Source: Acidobacteriota bacterium
GTDB lineage: Bacteria; Acidobacteriota; Terriglobia; 2-12-FULL-54-10
Assembly: GCA_022567475.1 (NCBI GenBank)
Contig: JADFGZ010000005.1
Location: forward strand, 1-38,061
Length of the DNA: 38,061 bases
Direction: 5' to 3'
The notes under the pieces are model-generated. The model ran no database searches, had not been told where the DNA came from, and saw only the letters and a program-made list of their open reading frames with translations. Below are positions 10,360-19,154 of this stretch, piece after piece. Numbering within the stretch: position 1 is the stretch's first letter; each line of letters begins with the position of its first letter. A program made the position numbers and the translations under genes.

Positions 10360-10778
10360 GATGAATGATTTTTCTCCCGTTTCCGGGGCCTGCCTCCAAA
10401 CAAAATTGACCTGGCCGTTTTCTGTGCCATCCGGAATGAGAGTCTACATCACAGCCGGGAACTGTGAAACGGATTTTGGGAGAAGGAAGCAATTGCCGGC
10501 CACCGGCGACCGAACAATCTGCGGCACCCGCAGCAACCGGATGATTTGAAGCTCTCTGCAAGGGATCGTTTGTGGTAGCATACCGCCACGATGCAGGCTC
10601 GGCACCAAGCTTGGTACGCACAATGACAGATCATGACCTTCACGCGCCTTATTCTATCCGTGAGAGCATTATTCCTCGCCCCTGGCCCGGCGCCTGACGA
10701 TAGCAACGGCCTCCGGCAGGGCGGCCTTTCCCCTCGATGGTTCCGGGATAATTCGCTCGAACAGCAGGAGCGCCGCAT

Positions 10779-11786
10779 ATGATCCCTGCGCTGCTGGGTT
10801 TCCTCGCGAGCGGCGCCGTCATCGTCGCCGCCGGGACCGCGCTGGCGAAGAGCGGCGACGCCATTGCGGAGCACACCCGCCTCGGGCGCGTCTGGATCGG
10901 ATCGGTGCTGCTGGCCGGGGCCACCTCGCTTCCGGAACTGACCACCGATGTTGCAGCCGTTCGCCTGGGCGTCCCGGACCTGGCCGCCGGAGACTTGTTC
11001 GGATCGAGCCTTGCCAACATGCTCCTGCTGGCCTTGCTTGGCCTGCTGCCGCCGGCCGGACGCATCTTCCGCGAGGCGTCTTTCGATCACGCCATGGCCG
11101 CCAGCCTGGCCATCATCCTGAACGGCCTCGGAGCCCTCTTCGTGCTGGCGCACACCGAGAGGACGTTGCTCGGCGCGGGTCCCGAATCCGCCTTGCTCCT
11201 GATCGTCTTCGTGTTCGGGACGCGGGCGGTTTACCTCCACACGGTCGGTAAGCCCGGCCCCCCGGCGACGGAAGCCTCCTCTCATCGCGAACAGGGCGCG
11301 AAGACCTCTCTGCGCCGCGCGCTGGCGGTGTTCGCCCTGGCCGCGGCGGGCATTTTTATCGCCGCCCCCTATTTCGCCGCATCGGCCAAACAGATCGCCG
11401 AGCTGTCCGGGCTGGGGATGACCTTTGTGGGAACTTTGCTGGTGGGATTATCTACCTCGCTGCCTGAGTTCGTCACCTCCTTCGCGGCGGTGCGGCTGGG
11501 AGCCATTGACCTGGCGGTAGGGAACCTGTTCGGCTCCAATGCCTTTAACATGTCGATCTTTTTCGCCATGGACCTGGCGCATCCGGGCGGCCCGGTCTTC
11601 GGCGCGCTGGAGCCTGTGCACGCCGTCACGGGCCTGTTCGCCGTCGTCTTGACAACCCTGGGACTCGCCGCCATCTTCTTCCGCAGCAAGCGCCGCTTCC
11701 CGCTGCTCGAGCCCGGCAGCATCCTCATGCTGCTGGTCTACTTCACAGCGATCGGGCTTCTTTACGCCTACACGAGCGGGATTTGA
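10779..11786 (+). CDS. Sodium/calcium exchanger (CaCA) family antiporter
   Basis: Two alpha repeats: GATSLPELTTDVAAVRLGVPDLAAGDLFGSSLANM and GLSTSLPEFVTSFAAVRLGAIDLAVGNLFGSNAFNM. Confidence 0.85.
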   Translation: MIPALLGFLASGAVIVAAGTALAKSGDAIAEHTRLGRVWIGSVLLAGATSLPELTTDVAAVRLGVPDLAAGDLFGSSLANMLLLALLGLLPPAGRIFREASFDHAMAASLAIILNGLGALFVLAHTERTLLGAGPESALLLIVFVFGTRAVYLHTVGKPGPPATEASSHREQGAKTSLRRALAVFALAAAGIFIAAPYFAASAKQIAELSGLGMTFVGTLLVGLSTSLPEFVTSFAAVRLGAIDLAVGNLFGSNAFNMSIFFAMDLAHPGGPVFGALEPVHAVTGLFAVVLTTLGLAAIFFRSKRRFPLLEPGSILMLLVYFTAIGLLYAYTSGI

Positions 11787-11832
11787 GCGGAGAGTCAAGC
11801 CGGACCCAGGGTCTTTACCGTCCTTGCCTGGG

Positions 11833-13323
11833 CTAGTTCTCGTCTTCAAATTGGAGGGGTTGGATTTCCTGCGGCTCGCCGAGCCGCCTCAGATCGTCGG
11901 CGAACTTCGGGTAGTCGCCTACGACGAAGATCGTCAACTGGTCCGGGTGGAGATAGTCCCGGGCCACGCGCTGGATATCTTCCGGCGTCACCGCCTGGTA
12001 GCCCGCAAACTGTTTTTCGAGGTGGTCGGAGGGCAGGCCGTCGTACTCCACCTGCATCAATGCGGACAGCGACCGGGCCGGGTTGGTGTAACGAAAGACG
12101 TAGCCGTAGAGAAACATCTCCTTGGCGGTGTCAAACTCATTCCGGGAAACTCGCTCGGCGCCGATCTTGCCGACCTCGTCCAGAATCGAATCAATGGCCT
12201 GAACCGTGGACTCCGTTTTGGTTTGCGCAGCGGCCAGAAAGAAGCTGACGTCTCTCTGGTTGGTCGGGAAGGCGGTGCCGACGCTGTAGGCCAAACCCTC
12301 CTCGGTGCGCACGCGCTGGGAGATGCGGGAGCTGAAGGCCGACCCGCCCAGGATGGAGTTCATCAAACCGATGGCGAAGCGGTCCGGGTTGTCCCGGTTC
12401 GTCCCCCAGTGGCCGATGCGGAGGTTCGATTGGTTGATCTCCTTGGGGATGTAATAAACACCGGCCTTCGGTTGCTGATTGGCCATGGGAAGCGGGGGCA
12501 GGGTGACTTCGGCGGATGGCCAGTCGCCCAGCAGTTCCCGCAGCTTCCGGAGCATCTCGGTTTTGTCGAAATCCCCCGTCAGGCCCAGCATCATCTGGTT
12601 CGGGTGAAAATACCTGCTGTGGAACCGAATCAGGTCGTCGCGGCTGATCTGGCCGATGCGCTCCACCGTGGGAGTGCGCCCGGAGGGGTGCTCCTCGGTG
12701 TAGAGGAGCCTGGAAAACTCCCGCCGGAGCATGGGGCCGGGAGTGTCGTTGGAGCGGCGCAGCGAATAGATGGTCTGCTGCTTGGCCAGCTCCAGGAGAG
12801 ATTCATCGAAGGCCGGGTATCGCAGCACGTCGGCCAGGATGCGGAGAGCCTCGTCGGCGTCCTTCTGCGGCACGTTCAGCGAGACGCTCGCCTGCTCCCT
12901 GCCCATCGAGGCCGAAAGCTCGGCGGCGATGAAGTCCAGCCGCTCCTCCAGTTGCTCGGAGGGAAAGTTCTTGGTGCCGCCCGTGCGGAGCAACTCGCCC
13001 ACCAACTCGGCGGTCCCCAGTTCGTCCGCCGGTTCGTAGTAGCTGCCGATCCGCACCAGCACGTTTACGTCGAGCAGCGGAAGGCGATGGTCTTCCTGGA
13101 TATAAACGATCATGCCGTTATCGAAGACCACGCGCTCGATCTCCTTGCCCACCTCCGGAAAGGTGGGAGCGATCGGCGGTCCCTTCAACTGCATGGCCTG
13201 ATCCCAGCCGGATGAGTGGCTGTCGCCGCGGGTGGCCGACGCTCCGCCACGCTCGCCCATCTGAGCCTGCGCAGCGCCCCAGGCAAACGCGACCGAGAAA
13301 ACAATTAAGAGAAAGCGTTTCAT
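11833..13323 (-). CDS. M16 family peptidase-like protein, predicted non-catalytic partner
   Basis: M16 fold sequence with signal peptide; HxxEH replaced by TAELVGELLRTGGT; start overlaps the stop of the upstream M16 gene. Confidence 0.85.
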   Translation of the reverse strand: MKRFLLIVFSVAFAWGAAQAQMGERGGASATRGDSHSSGWDQAMQLKGPPIAPTFPEVGKEIERVVFDNGMIVYIQEDHRLPLLDVNVLVRIGSYYEPADELGTAELVGELLRTGGTKNFPSEQLEERLDFIAAELSASMGREQASVSLNVPQKDADEALRILADVLRYPAFDESLLELAKQQTIYSLRRSNDTPGPMLRREFSRLLYTEEHPSGRTPTVERIGQISRDDLIRFHSRYFHPNQMMLGLTGDFDKTEMLRKLRELLGDWPSAEVTLPPLPMANQQPKAGVYYIPKEINQSNLRIGHWGTNRDNPDRFAIGLMNSILGGSAFSSRISQRVRTEEGLAYSVGTAFPTNQRDVSFFLAAAQTKTESTVQAIDSILDEVGKIGAERVSRNEFDTAKEMFLYGYVFRYTNPARSLSALMQVEYDGLPSDHLEKQFAGYQAVTPEDIQRVARDYLHPDQLTIFVVGDYPKFADDLRRLGEPQEIQPLQFEDEN

Positions 13324-15025
13324 TATTTGTTCTCCAAGTCTCTGGACGTGTCATGCGCGGGTATGTCCTGCAAACGTTCGGCGGTAGCAGGAGGCGGCGT
13401 GTCTGCCGCGCCGCCCTGCCGGGACTTCGATTTGATCTCCGCCACCGTGCGGTTCTCCTCTGCGAAGTATTTCTTCGCCACGTTTTGCACGTCCTCCGCC
13501 GTCACGGCTTTCAGCTTTTCTCTCTCCGTCAGCACGTAGCGCCAGCTTCCGGCCAAGTGCTCGGAGGCGGCAATGACCCTGGCGATGCCGAAATTCGACC
13601 GCAGCGAACGGATCGCGGAGGCATCCACGGCGTTGCGGACGCGGGTCAGTTCCTCTTCGCTGGGAGGCTCCTGTTGCAGCTTGCCGATCTCTTCATAGAT
13701 GGCCTCCTCCAGCTCCTGGGAGCTTTTTCCCCGGGCCGGGGTGGCGGAGAAGACAAACAAGCTGGGATAGAGGCTGGTCATGGGCCCGGCGCTGGCCCGG
13801 AGCGCCACTTTCTTCTCCAGGACCAGGCTCTTGTAGAGCCGCCCGGTGCGCGATCCCCTGGAGACGCCCGAGAGCAGTTGGCCCAGAACGTCCAGCGCGT
13901 AGCTGTCCTCGTGGCCGATCTGGGGAATGTGATACCCGATATGCATCTGCGGCTGGGCGTCCAGGGAAATCGTCACGCGCCGCTCGCCCCGCTGCCGCGG
14001 CTCCTCGGTGATGCTGCGCCGGGGAAGGGTTTGAGCCTGCAACGGCCCGAAGTATTTCTCCATGATGGCCATGGTCTTGTCCGGGTCGATGTCGCCGACG
14101 ATGGCCGCGATGGCGTTGTTCGGGGCATAGAAGGTCTTGAAGTATTCGAGCACTTCCTCCCGCGTCATGTTGTCCAGATCGCCAGCCCAGCCGATGACCG
14201 GGTTGCGATAGGAGTGCGACTGAAAGGCCGTGGAGTGGAAGACCTCCCAGAGCAGGCCGCTCGGACGGGTGTCGGTCCGCATGCGCCGCTCCTCGTGCAC
14301 CACGTCCCGTTCCGGATAGAATTCGCGGAAGACGGGGTTGGCAAGGCGGTCCGACTCCAGAAAGGCCCACACCTCCAGTTGATTGGAAGGCAGTTGGACG
14401 AAGTATTGGGTGGAGTCCCGGCCGGTGGAAGCATTCAAATGAGTCCCGCCCAGCCGCTGGTAGGTCTGCCAGAGTTCATCCTTGACGATGTATTCCCGCT
14501 GCTGCCGCAGGGCGTCGGCCATCTCTTGATCGAGCTGAGCGATCCTCGTTTCGTCTTTGTTCTCATCATTCTCATCCTGGGCCTCATCCTTGGTCGCATC
14601 CCTGGTTATATCCATGGTCGCAGCGGGGGCCTCACCTTGGTCTCATCCGGCTCCTCAAAAGCGGAGCCGCGTTTGCGGCGCTCGCGGTCGAGCTCCCAAT
14701 AAATGCCGTCGATCTTCTCCATCCAGGGAACCTCTGCTTGGAAGTCAGTGGTTCCGTAAATTTTGGTTCCCTTGAACATCATGTGTTCCAGCAGATGCGC
14801 AATGCCGGTCCGCCCCTGCGGATCATCGACGCCCCCCACGCGGAAACGAAGATAGAGCGCAACGGTGGGCGAGTCGTGCCGTTCGACCATCAAAATCTTC
14901 ATGCCGTTTTCGAGGGACCGCTCGATAACGTCGAGCTTCACGTTTTGAGCGCTCAAGGAGGCTGGCAAGGAAACTGTGATGATGAAAAGCCAGATCGCCA
15001 AGCGAATCTTGCAGAAATTCCTCAT
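13323..15025 (-). pseudogene. Catalytic M16 zinc peptidase split by a 1-nt frameshift near 14634 (ORFs 14606..15025 and 13323..14615)
   Basis: N-terminal ORF carries signal peptide and HLLEHMMFKGT; C-terminal ORF continues the family alignment; 1703 nt + 1 = 568 codons; no other disabling lesion. Confidence 0.8.
14581..14650. repeat. Imperfect duplication GCCTCATCCTTGGTCGCATCC (14581-14601) / GCCTCACCTTGGTCTCATCC (14629-14648); second copy lacks one T
   Basis: Read directly; the missing base coincides with the M16 frameshift. Confidence 0.85.
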
Positions 15026-15162
15026 GCTAGAACCCTTTCATTTTCATTCTTCCGTTTGGAGTGAAGGCCCCGACCCCACATCCGCACCGGATGGGTGATC
15101 GCCTGCGGCAACCCTGCCTTCCGTTGCAATCCCATCGAAGGAAAGGGCTGTCCGCCACGTCT

Positions 15163-15190
15163 TACCGTTCACATGATACCGTTCACATGA
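15163..15190. repeat. Perfect 14-bp tandem duplication TACCGTTCACATGA x2
   Basis: Read directly; intergenic. Confidence 0.95.
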
Positions 15191-15364
15191 TAATAGTGGA
15201 GAAGGAGCCATCTTTCCAAATCAATTCCATTGGATGCAGGAAGCAGGCCCGGCGTTGGCAGGCGGCAGGGGAAGCTCGCGCCGTGAACACATTGCCGCGA
15301 TCCCGCCAACTGTGCTAGCCTGAGCCTGTTTGCAGCGGCCCAAGCGCTGTGAAAACGCGGGGTG

Positions 15365-15390
15365 TTTTGCCCGCATCTTTTGCCCGCATC
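15365..15390. repeat. Perfect 13-bp tandem duplication TTTTGCCCGCATC x2
   Basis: Read directly; 24 nt upstream of ATG 15415. Confidence 0.95.
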
Positions 15391-15414
15391 AACGACCGTC
15401 AAGAGTTAGAACAG

Positions 15415-15696
15415 ATGAAGTCTCCTCTCTCGAAAGGAACGCTGGTCGGCATCGTATTTGGAGCGGTGTTTCTGCTGCTGCTTCTCTATCAGACCATGGG
15501 CATGCGGCAGTATGAATGCGAGGTTTGCGTCGAGATCGACGGGCGGACCCATTGCATGAGTGTAAAAGCCGAAAATGAGCAGCTGGCGATCCAGACCGCC
15601 AAGGACAACGCCTGCTCCGTCCTGGCCGGAAACCGGGCGGAGAGCTTCCGCTGCTCGCAGTCCCCTCCCACCAGCATTCGTTGCAAGCAGCTTTAG
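15415..15696 (+). CDS. Small single-TM hypothetical protein with four cysteines in the extramembrane part
   Basis: MKSPLSKGTLVGIVFGAVFLLLLLYQTMGMRQYECEVCVEIDGRTHC...; internal start of ORF 15349..15696. Confidence 0.6.
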   Translation: MKSPLSKGTLVGIVFGAVFLLLLLYQTMGMRQYECEVCVEIDGRTHCMSVKAENEQLAIQTAKDNACSVLAGNRAESFRCSQSPPTSIRCKQL

Positions 15697-15742
15697 TTCC
15701 GATTTGAGATACGGTTCTGCCGAGCGGAAATCCGTGAGGGGG

Positions 15743-17011
15743 CTAGTTTCCCGGGCAGTTTCCGCCGTTCAGGTGGGACTGGAAATCTTCGGGGAACATT
15801 TTCAAGGCGCTCAGCAGAGGCGGGCCCGGCATGTTGACCAGGCTGCAGTAGCCCTTGCCTTTGTTGAAATCGAGCAGCTTCGGAATCTGATCGAGCGCCG
15901 CCGCCGGCACCTGGCCTTGTTGGACCCTGCCCAGCAGGGTGGCGAGCGCGGTGGTCTCCATGCGGCAGGCGGGACATTGGCCGCAACACTCTTTTTCAAA
16001 AAACCGGGCCACTTCCAGAGTCACCTCCACCATGCAGGTTCCTTCCGCGTAGCCTCGCATGACGCCGCAGCCGATGTTGGAGCCGGCGGCCCGCAACGCC
16101 TCCGGGCTCAGCGGGCGGTCCGGGTCAGGAAGCAGGAACCCGCTCGAGGGGCCTCCCGGCAAGATGGCGCGCAGCCGCGCGCCCTGCTTCAGCCCGCCGG
16201 CCAATTCTTCCGCCAACTCCCCTTCGCGGGCCCCATAGGGCAACTCATAAACGCCGGGCCGCGCCCATTCTTCGTTCATGGAATAGAGCATGGTGCCGGA
16301 ACTTTCCTCGGTCCCGAATCCGCGATACCACTGGGCGCCGTTCAAAATGATGGGAGCAAGATTCGCCAGCGTCTCGACGTTATTGACAACCGTAGGCTGG
16401 CCGAACAATCCGGCCGTAACCGGGTAAGGAGGCTTCTGCCGGGGAAGAGGGTCTTTTCCCTCCAGCACCTCCAAGGCGGCCGTGTCCTCTCCGGCGACGT
16501 AGGGCGTGGGCGCGGGGCGGCTCTCGACCGTCACCCCGAACTTCGTTCCCAAGACCCGTTCCCCCACCAATCCTTCGGCCTGGGCCTCTGCCAGGGCCTG
16601 CTCGATGCTTTGCAGGGCCTGCTGATAGGTTTCATTGGTATAAAAAAAGGCGCGGGATGCGCCCACCGTGTAGGCGGCAAGCAGCATGCCTTCCAGCACG
16701 GCGTGCGGAACACGCTCGAGCAGAATGCGATCCTTATGAGAACCCGGCTCGTCCTCGCCCCCGTTCGCCACCACATATTTTTGCTTCCCTTCAGCCTGGG
16801 CGCAGAGAGCGAGCTTCTGCGCGGCAGGAAACCCGGCCCCGCCCCGCCCGCGCAACCGCGCAGCCTCCACTTCCTGCAAGACGGTGGAGGGATCGGATTG
16901 AGTGAGCGCCCGCCGCAAGGCCTCGTAGCCTCCACGCCGGCGGTACTCGGCTAGATTCTCTCGATTGGCCGGAATCCCGGAAGGAAACAGGATGGTTTTG
17001 GATTGCGACAT
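15743..17011 (-). CDS. NuoF-like NADH dehydrogenase 51-kDa family protein (divergent, orphan)
   Basis: LRGRGGAGFPAAQK; EDEPGSHKDR; CCGQCPACR...YCSLVN 4Fe-4S ligands; PTVVNNVETLANL. Confidence 0.85.
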   Translation of the reverse strand: MSQSKTILFPSGIPANRENLAEYRRRGGYEALRRALTQSDPSTVLQEVEAARLRGRGGAGFPAAQKLALCAQAEGKQKYVVANGGEDEPGSHKDRILLERVPHAVLEGMLLAAYTVGASRAFFYTNETYQQALQSIEQALAEAQAEGLVGERVLGTKFGVTVESRPAPTPYVAGEDTAALEVLEGKDPLPRQKPPYPVTAGLFGQPTVVNNVETLANLAPIILNGAQWYRGFGTEESSGTMLYSMNEEWARPGVYELPYGAREGELAEELAGGLKQGARLRAILPGGPSSGFLLPDPDRPLSPEALRAAGSNIGCGVMRGYAEGTCMVEVTLEVARFFEKECCGQCPACRMETTALATLLGRVQQGQVPAAALDQIPKLLDFNKGKGYCSLVNMPGPPLLSALKMFPEDFQSHLNGGNCPGN

Positions 17012-17024
17012 GAGCGCGTCTTTA

Positions 17025-17049
17025 CTTAGGAACAGCGCTTAGGAACAGC
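17025..17049. repeat. 13-bp tandem duplication CTTAGGAACAGCG/CTTAGGAACAGC upstream of the nuoF-like start
   Basis: Read directly. Confidence 0.9.
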
Positions 17050-17086
17050 TTCACTTGGAAATATCTCCACCTGGGGCCGCTGTTAT

Positions 17087-17115
17087 ATGGAGTATCGTCA
17101 CATGGGGTATCGTCA
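17087..17115. repeat. 15-bp tandem duplication ATGGAGTATCGTCAC/ATGGGGTATCGTCA
   Basis: Read directly; spans the end of the ferredoxin-like gene. Confidence 0.85.
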
Positions 17116-17451
17116 ATAGAGGCCGGCGTCGAGCAATTGGAAAATCATCGCTTTCAAGCCGGGATCGATCGTATCCAGCCTCTCCAACGTACTCGGATGG
17201 CCCGGCGGCTGGCCTCCCCGCAGGGAGGCGATGATCTCGGCGACATCCTCCGGCTTCACGCCTGCGTACCAGACCTTGTCCGGATAGACGACCACATTCG
17301 GCCCTTCGTGGCAAGCTCCGAAGCACATATAGGAGCGAACCTCCATTCGCTCATCAGGGCCAGCTTCTTGTTGCAGCTTCTCCATCACTTCGGCGGCCTG
17401 GCGCACCCTGCAATCGACGTTCTGGCAGACGAAGATCAGTTTTTTCTCCAC
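17113..17451 (-). CDS. Thioredoxin-like [2Fe-2S] ferredoxin
   Basis: CQNVDC ... CFGACHEGPNVVVYPDKVWYAGVKPEDV; GTG start; adjacent to the NuoF-like gene on the same strand. Confidence 0.8.
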   Translation of the reverse strand: MEKKLIFVCQNVDCRVRQAAEVMEKLQQEAGPDERMEVRSYMCFGACHEGPNVVVYPDKVWYAGVKPEDVAEIIASLRGGQPPGHPSTLERLDTIDPGLKAMIFQLLDAGLY

Positions 17452-17452
17452 A

Positions 17453-17489
17453 GCTCCACCTTGGCTCCACTTTGCTTAGCTCCACCTTG
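17453..17489. repeat. Three copies of GCTCCACYTTG; minus strand gives repeated CAAGGTGGAGC abutting the GTG start of the ferredoxin-like gene
   Basis: 17453-17463, 17464-17474, 17479-17489; each copy carries SD-like AGGTG or AAGTG on the minus strand. Confidence 0.85.
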
Positions 17490-17561
17490 CTCGCTGAACG
17501 GAATCCGCCTCGGAACGAAACATCTCCCGGAAGACTCCCCCCGCCTCGCCCGTATGCAAAC

Positions 17562-17583
17562 ATGATACGAATATGATGCGAAC
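17562..17583. repeat. 11-bp tandem duplication ATGATACGAAT/ATGATGCGAAC
   Basis: Read directly. Confidence 0.75.
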
Positions 17584-17662
17584 ACTAGGAAACAAAATTA
17601 TACTTGCTCAGGCTCCACTCTGGCCAGCCCCGGCCTTCCGCCGGAACCGCGCTAGCCGAACG

Positions 17663-18709
17663 CTAGCCAAAAAAAACCGATGCGGTGGCATAGAGTTCCG
17701 GATCGACCCGGCGAGGCTCGCGCGTGGCCTCCGCCAGGGGAACAGCCACAATCTGGGTGCCGCGCAAAGCGACCATCTTGCCGAACTCTTGCCGGTCGAT
17801 CAAGTTTGCGGCATGCACTCCGAAGCGCGTGCCCAGGATGCGGTCAAAAGCCGTGGGGTTGCCGCCTCGCTGGAGGTGGCCCAGCGTCACCACCCTGGTT
17901 TCAAACCCCGTGCGCGACTCCACCACGCGCGCCAGCGCCTGCCCCACTCCGCCCAGCCGCGCGTGGCCGAACTCGTCCACGACCGCGTCCTGCTGGACCG
18001 GCCCTGGAGACCCTTCCGGCGCGGAGGGCAATTGGACGCCTTCGGCCACGACGACGATGCTGAAATACTTGCCCCGTCCATGCCGTTTCCGCAACACCGC
18101 ACAGAGCTGATCGAGGTCCACCGGCTGCTCCGGGATCAGAATCATGTCCGCACCGCCCGCCATGCCGGAAGCCACCGCGATCCAGCCCGTGTCCCGGCCC
18201 ATCACCTCCACTACCATGACGCGGTTATGCGCCTCCGCCGTGGTGTGGAGCCGGTCGATGGCTTCGGTGGCAATGTTGACCGCCGTGTCAAAACCGAAAC
18301 AATAGTCCGTCCCGCTCAGGTCATTATCAATGGTTTTGGGAATGCCCACCACCGCAACGCCGTCCTGAAACAAGCGGTCGGCCACGCCCATGGTGTCATC
18401 GCCGCCGATGGCAACGAGCGCGTCAATCGCGTTCTTCTGCAGATTGGTTTTGATGGTGCTGAGCCCGTCGGGACGTTTCAGCGGGTTCGTCCGGGAAGTG
18501 CGCAGGATGGTGCCGCCCCGGTAGACGATTCCGGAAACACGCTCCAGGTCCAGCCGTTCCATCTTGTTTTCGAGCAGGCCTCTCCAGCCCTCCATAATGC
18601 CGGTAGTCGCATAGCCGAGAGACCTCACTCGCCGCACGACGGCCCGGATCACCGCATTCAACCCGGGACAGTCTCCGCCGCCGGTCAAGATGCCGACAGT
18701 TAGACACAT
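17663..18709 (-). CDS. 6-phosphofructokinase family, predicted PPi-type or mixed substrate
   Basis: MCLTVGILTGGGDCPGLNAVIRAVV; GGDDT and PKTIDND; internal start of ORF 17663..18865. Confidence 0.88.
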   Translation of the reverse strand: MCLTVGILTGGGDCPGLNAVIRAVVRRVRSLGYATTGIMEGWRGLLENKMERLDLERVSGIVYRGGTILRTSRTNPLKRPDGLSTIKTNLQKNAIDALVAIGGDDTMGVADRLFQDGVAVVGIPKTIDNDLSGTDYCFGFDTAVNIATEAIDRLHTTAEAHNRVMVVEVMGRDTGWIAVASGMAGGADMILIPEQPVDLDQLCAVLRKRHGRGKYFSIVVVAEGVQLPSAPEGSPGPVQQDAVVDEFGHARLGGVGQALARVVESRTGFETRVVTLGHLQRGGNPTAFDRILGTRFGVHAANLIDRQEFGKMVALRGTQIVAVPLAEATREPRRVDPELYATASVFFG

Positions 18710-19117
18710 GGTTCCAACTCCTTTCGGGAATCCGGCATTCTTTTCCTTTTCGGCGGAAACGCCAATTTCTACACCCGTCAAACTGCCAAGATTACCAGAA
18801 CATTCCCGTTTGCAGGAGACAACAAGACCGAAGCTGCCTGGAGGCTCTTTGAATGACTTGCACAACTTATCCTACGGCATGTTGTTCTCATCGGCAACGC
18901 GGGAGTGTGACGGGCCCGTGCAGCCTGGCCGAATCTTGGAAAAAGGCCCTATAATTTGGTATGCTAGCCGCTGCCCAAACACCACTCAATTCAAACGGGC
19001 CAAGCTCCCAGCCGCAAGCGGAGCAGAGGGGGGAGCACTACGCTAAAAGCGGCGGGCTGATTCCAAATCAAGGATGAGGAGCAGGTGAAAACGCCGCTCC
19101 TCAAGGGGAAGAACCTC

Positions 19118-19145
19118 TGATCTTTCGATCTATGATCTTTGCAGG
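19118..19145. repeat. Heptad array TGATCTT-TCGATCT-ATGATCT-TTGCAGG upstream of the ABC ATPase
   Basis: Read directly. Confidence 0.6.
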
Positions 19146-19154
19146 GAGGGTTCG

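Noticed and set aside
14606-14650. Programmed -1 ribosomal frameshift in the M16 gene
   Set aside because: No canonical X_XXY_YYZ slippery heptamer in the correct frame; a one-base difference between repeat copies explains it more simply.
11824-14702. Long plus-strand ORFs 11824..13215 and 13212..14702
   Set aside because: Antisense to the M16 pair; compositionally shadow-like.
15575-18703. Plus-strand ORFs 15575..16954 and 17573..18703
   Set aside because: Antisense to nuoF-like and phosphofructokinase genes.
18951-18956. TATAAT upstream of the ABC operon as a promoter
   Set aside because: No -35-like hexamer at an acceptable spacing.
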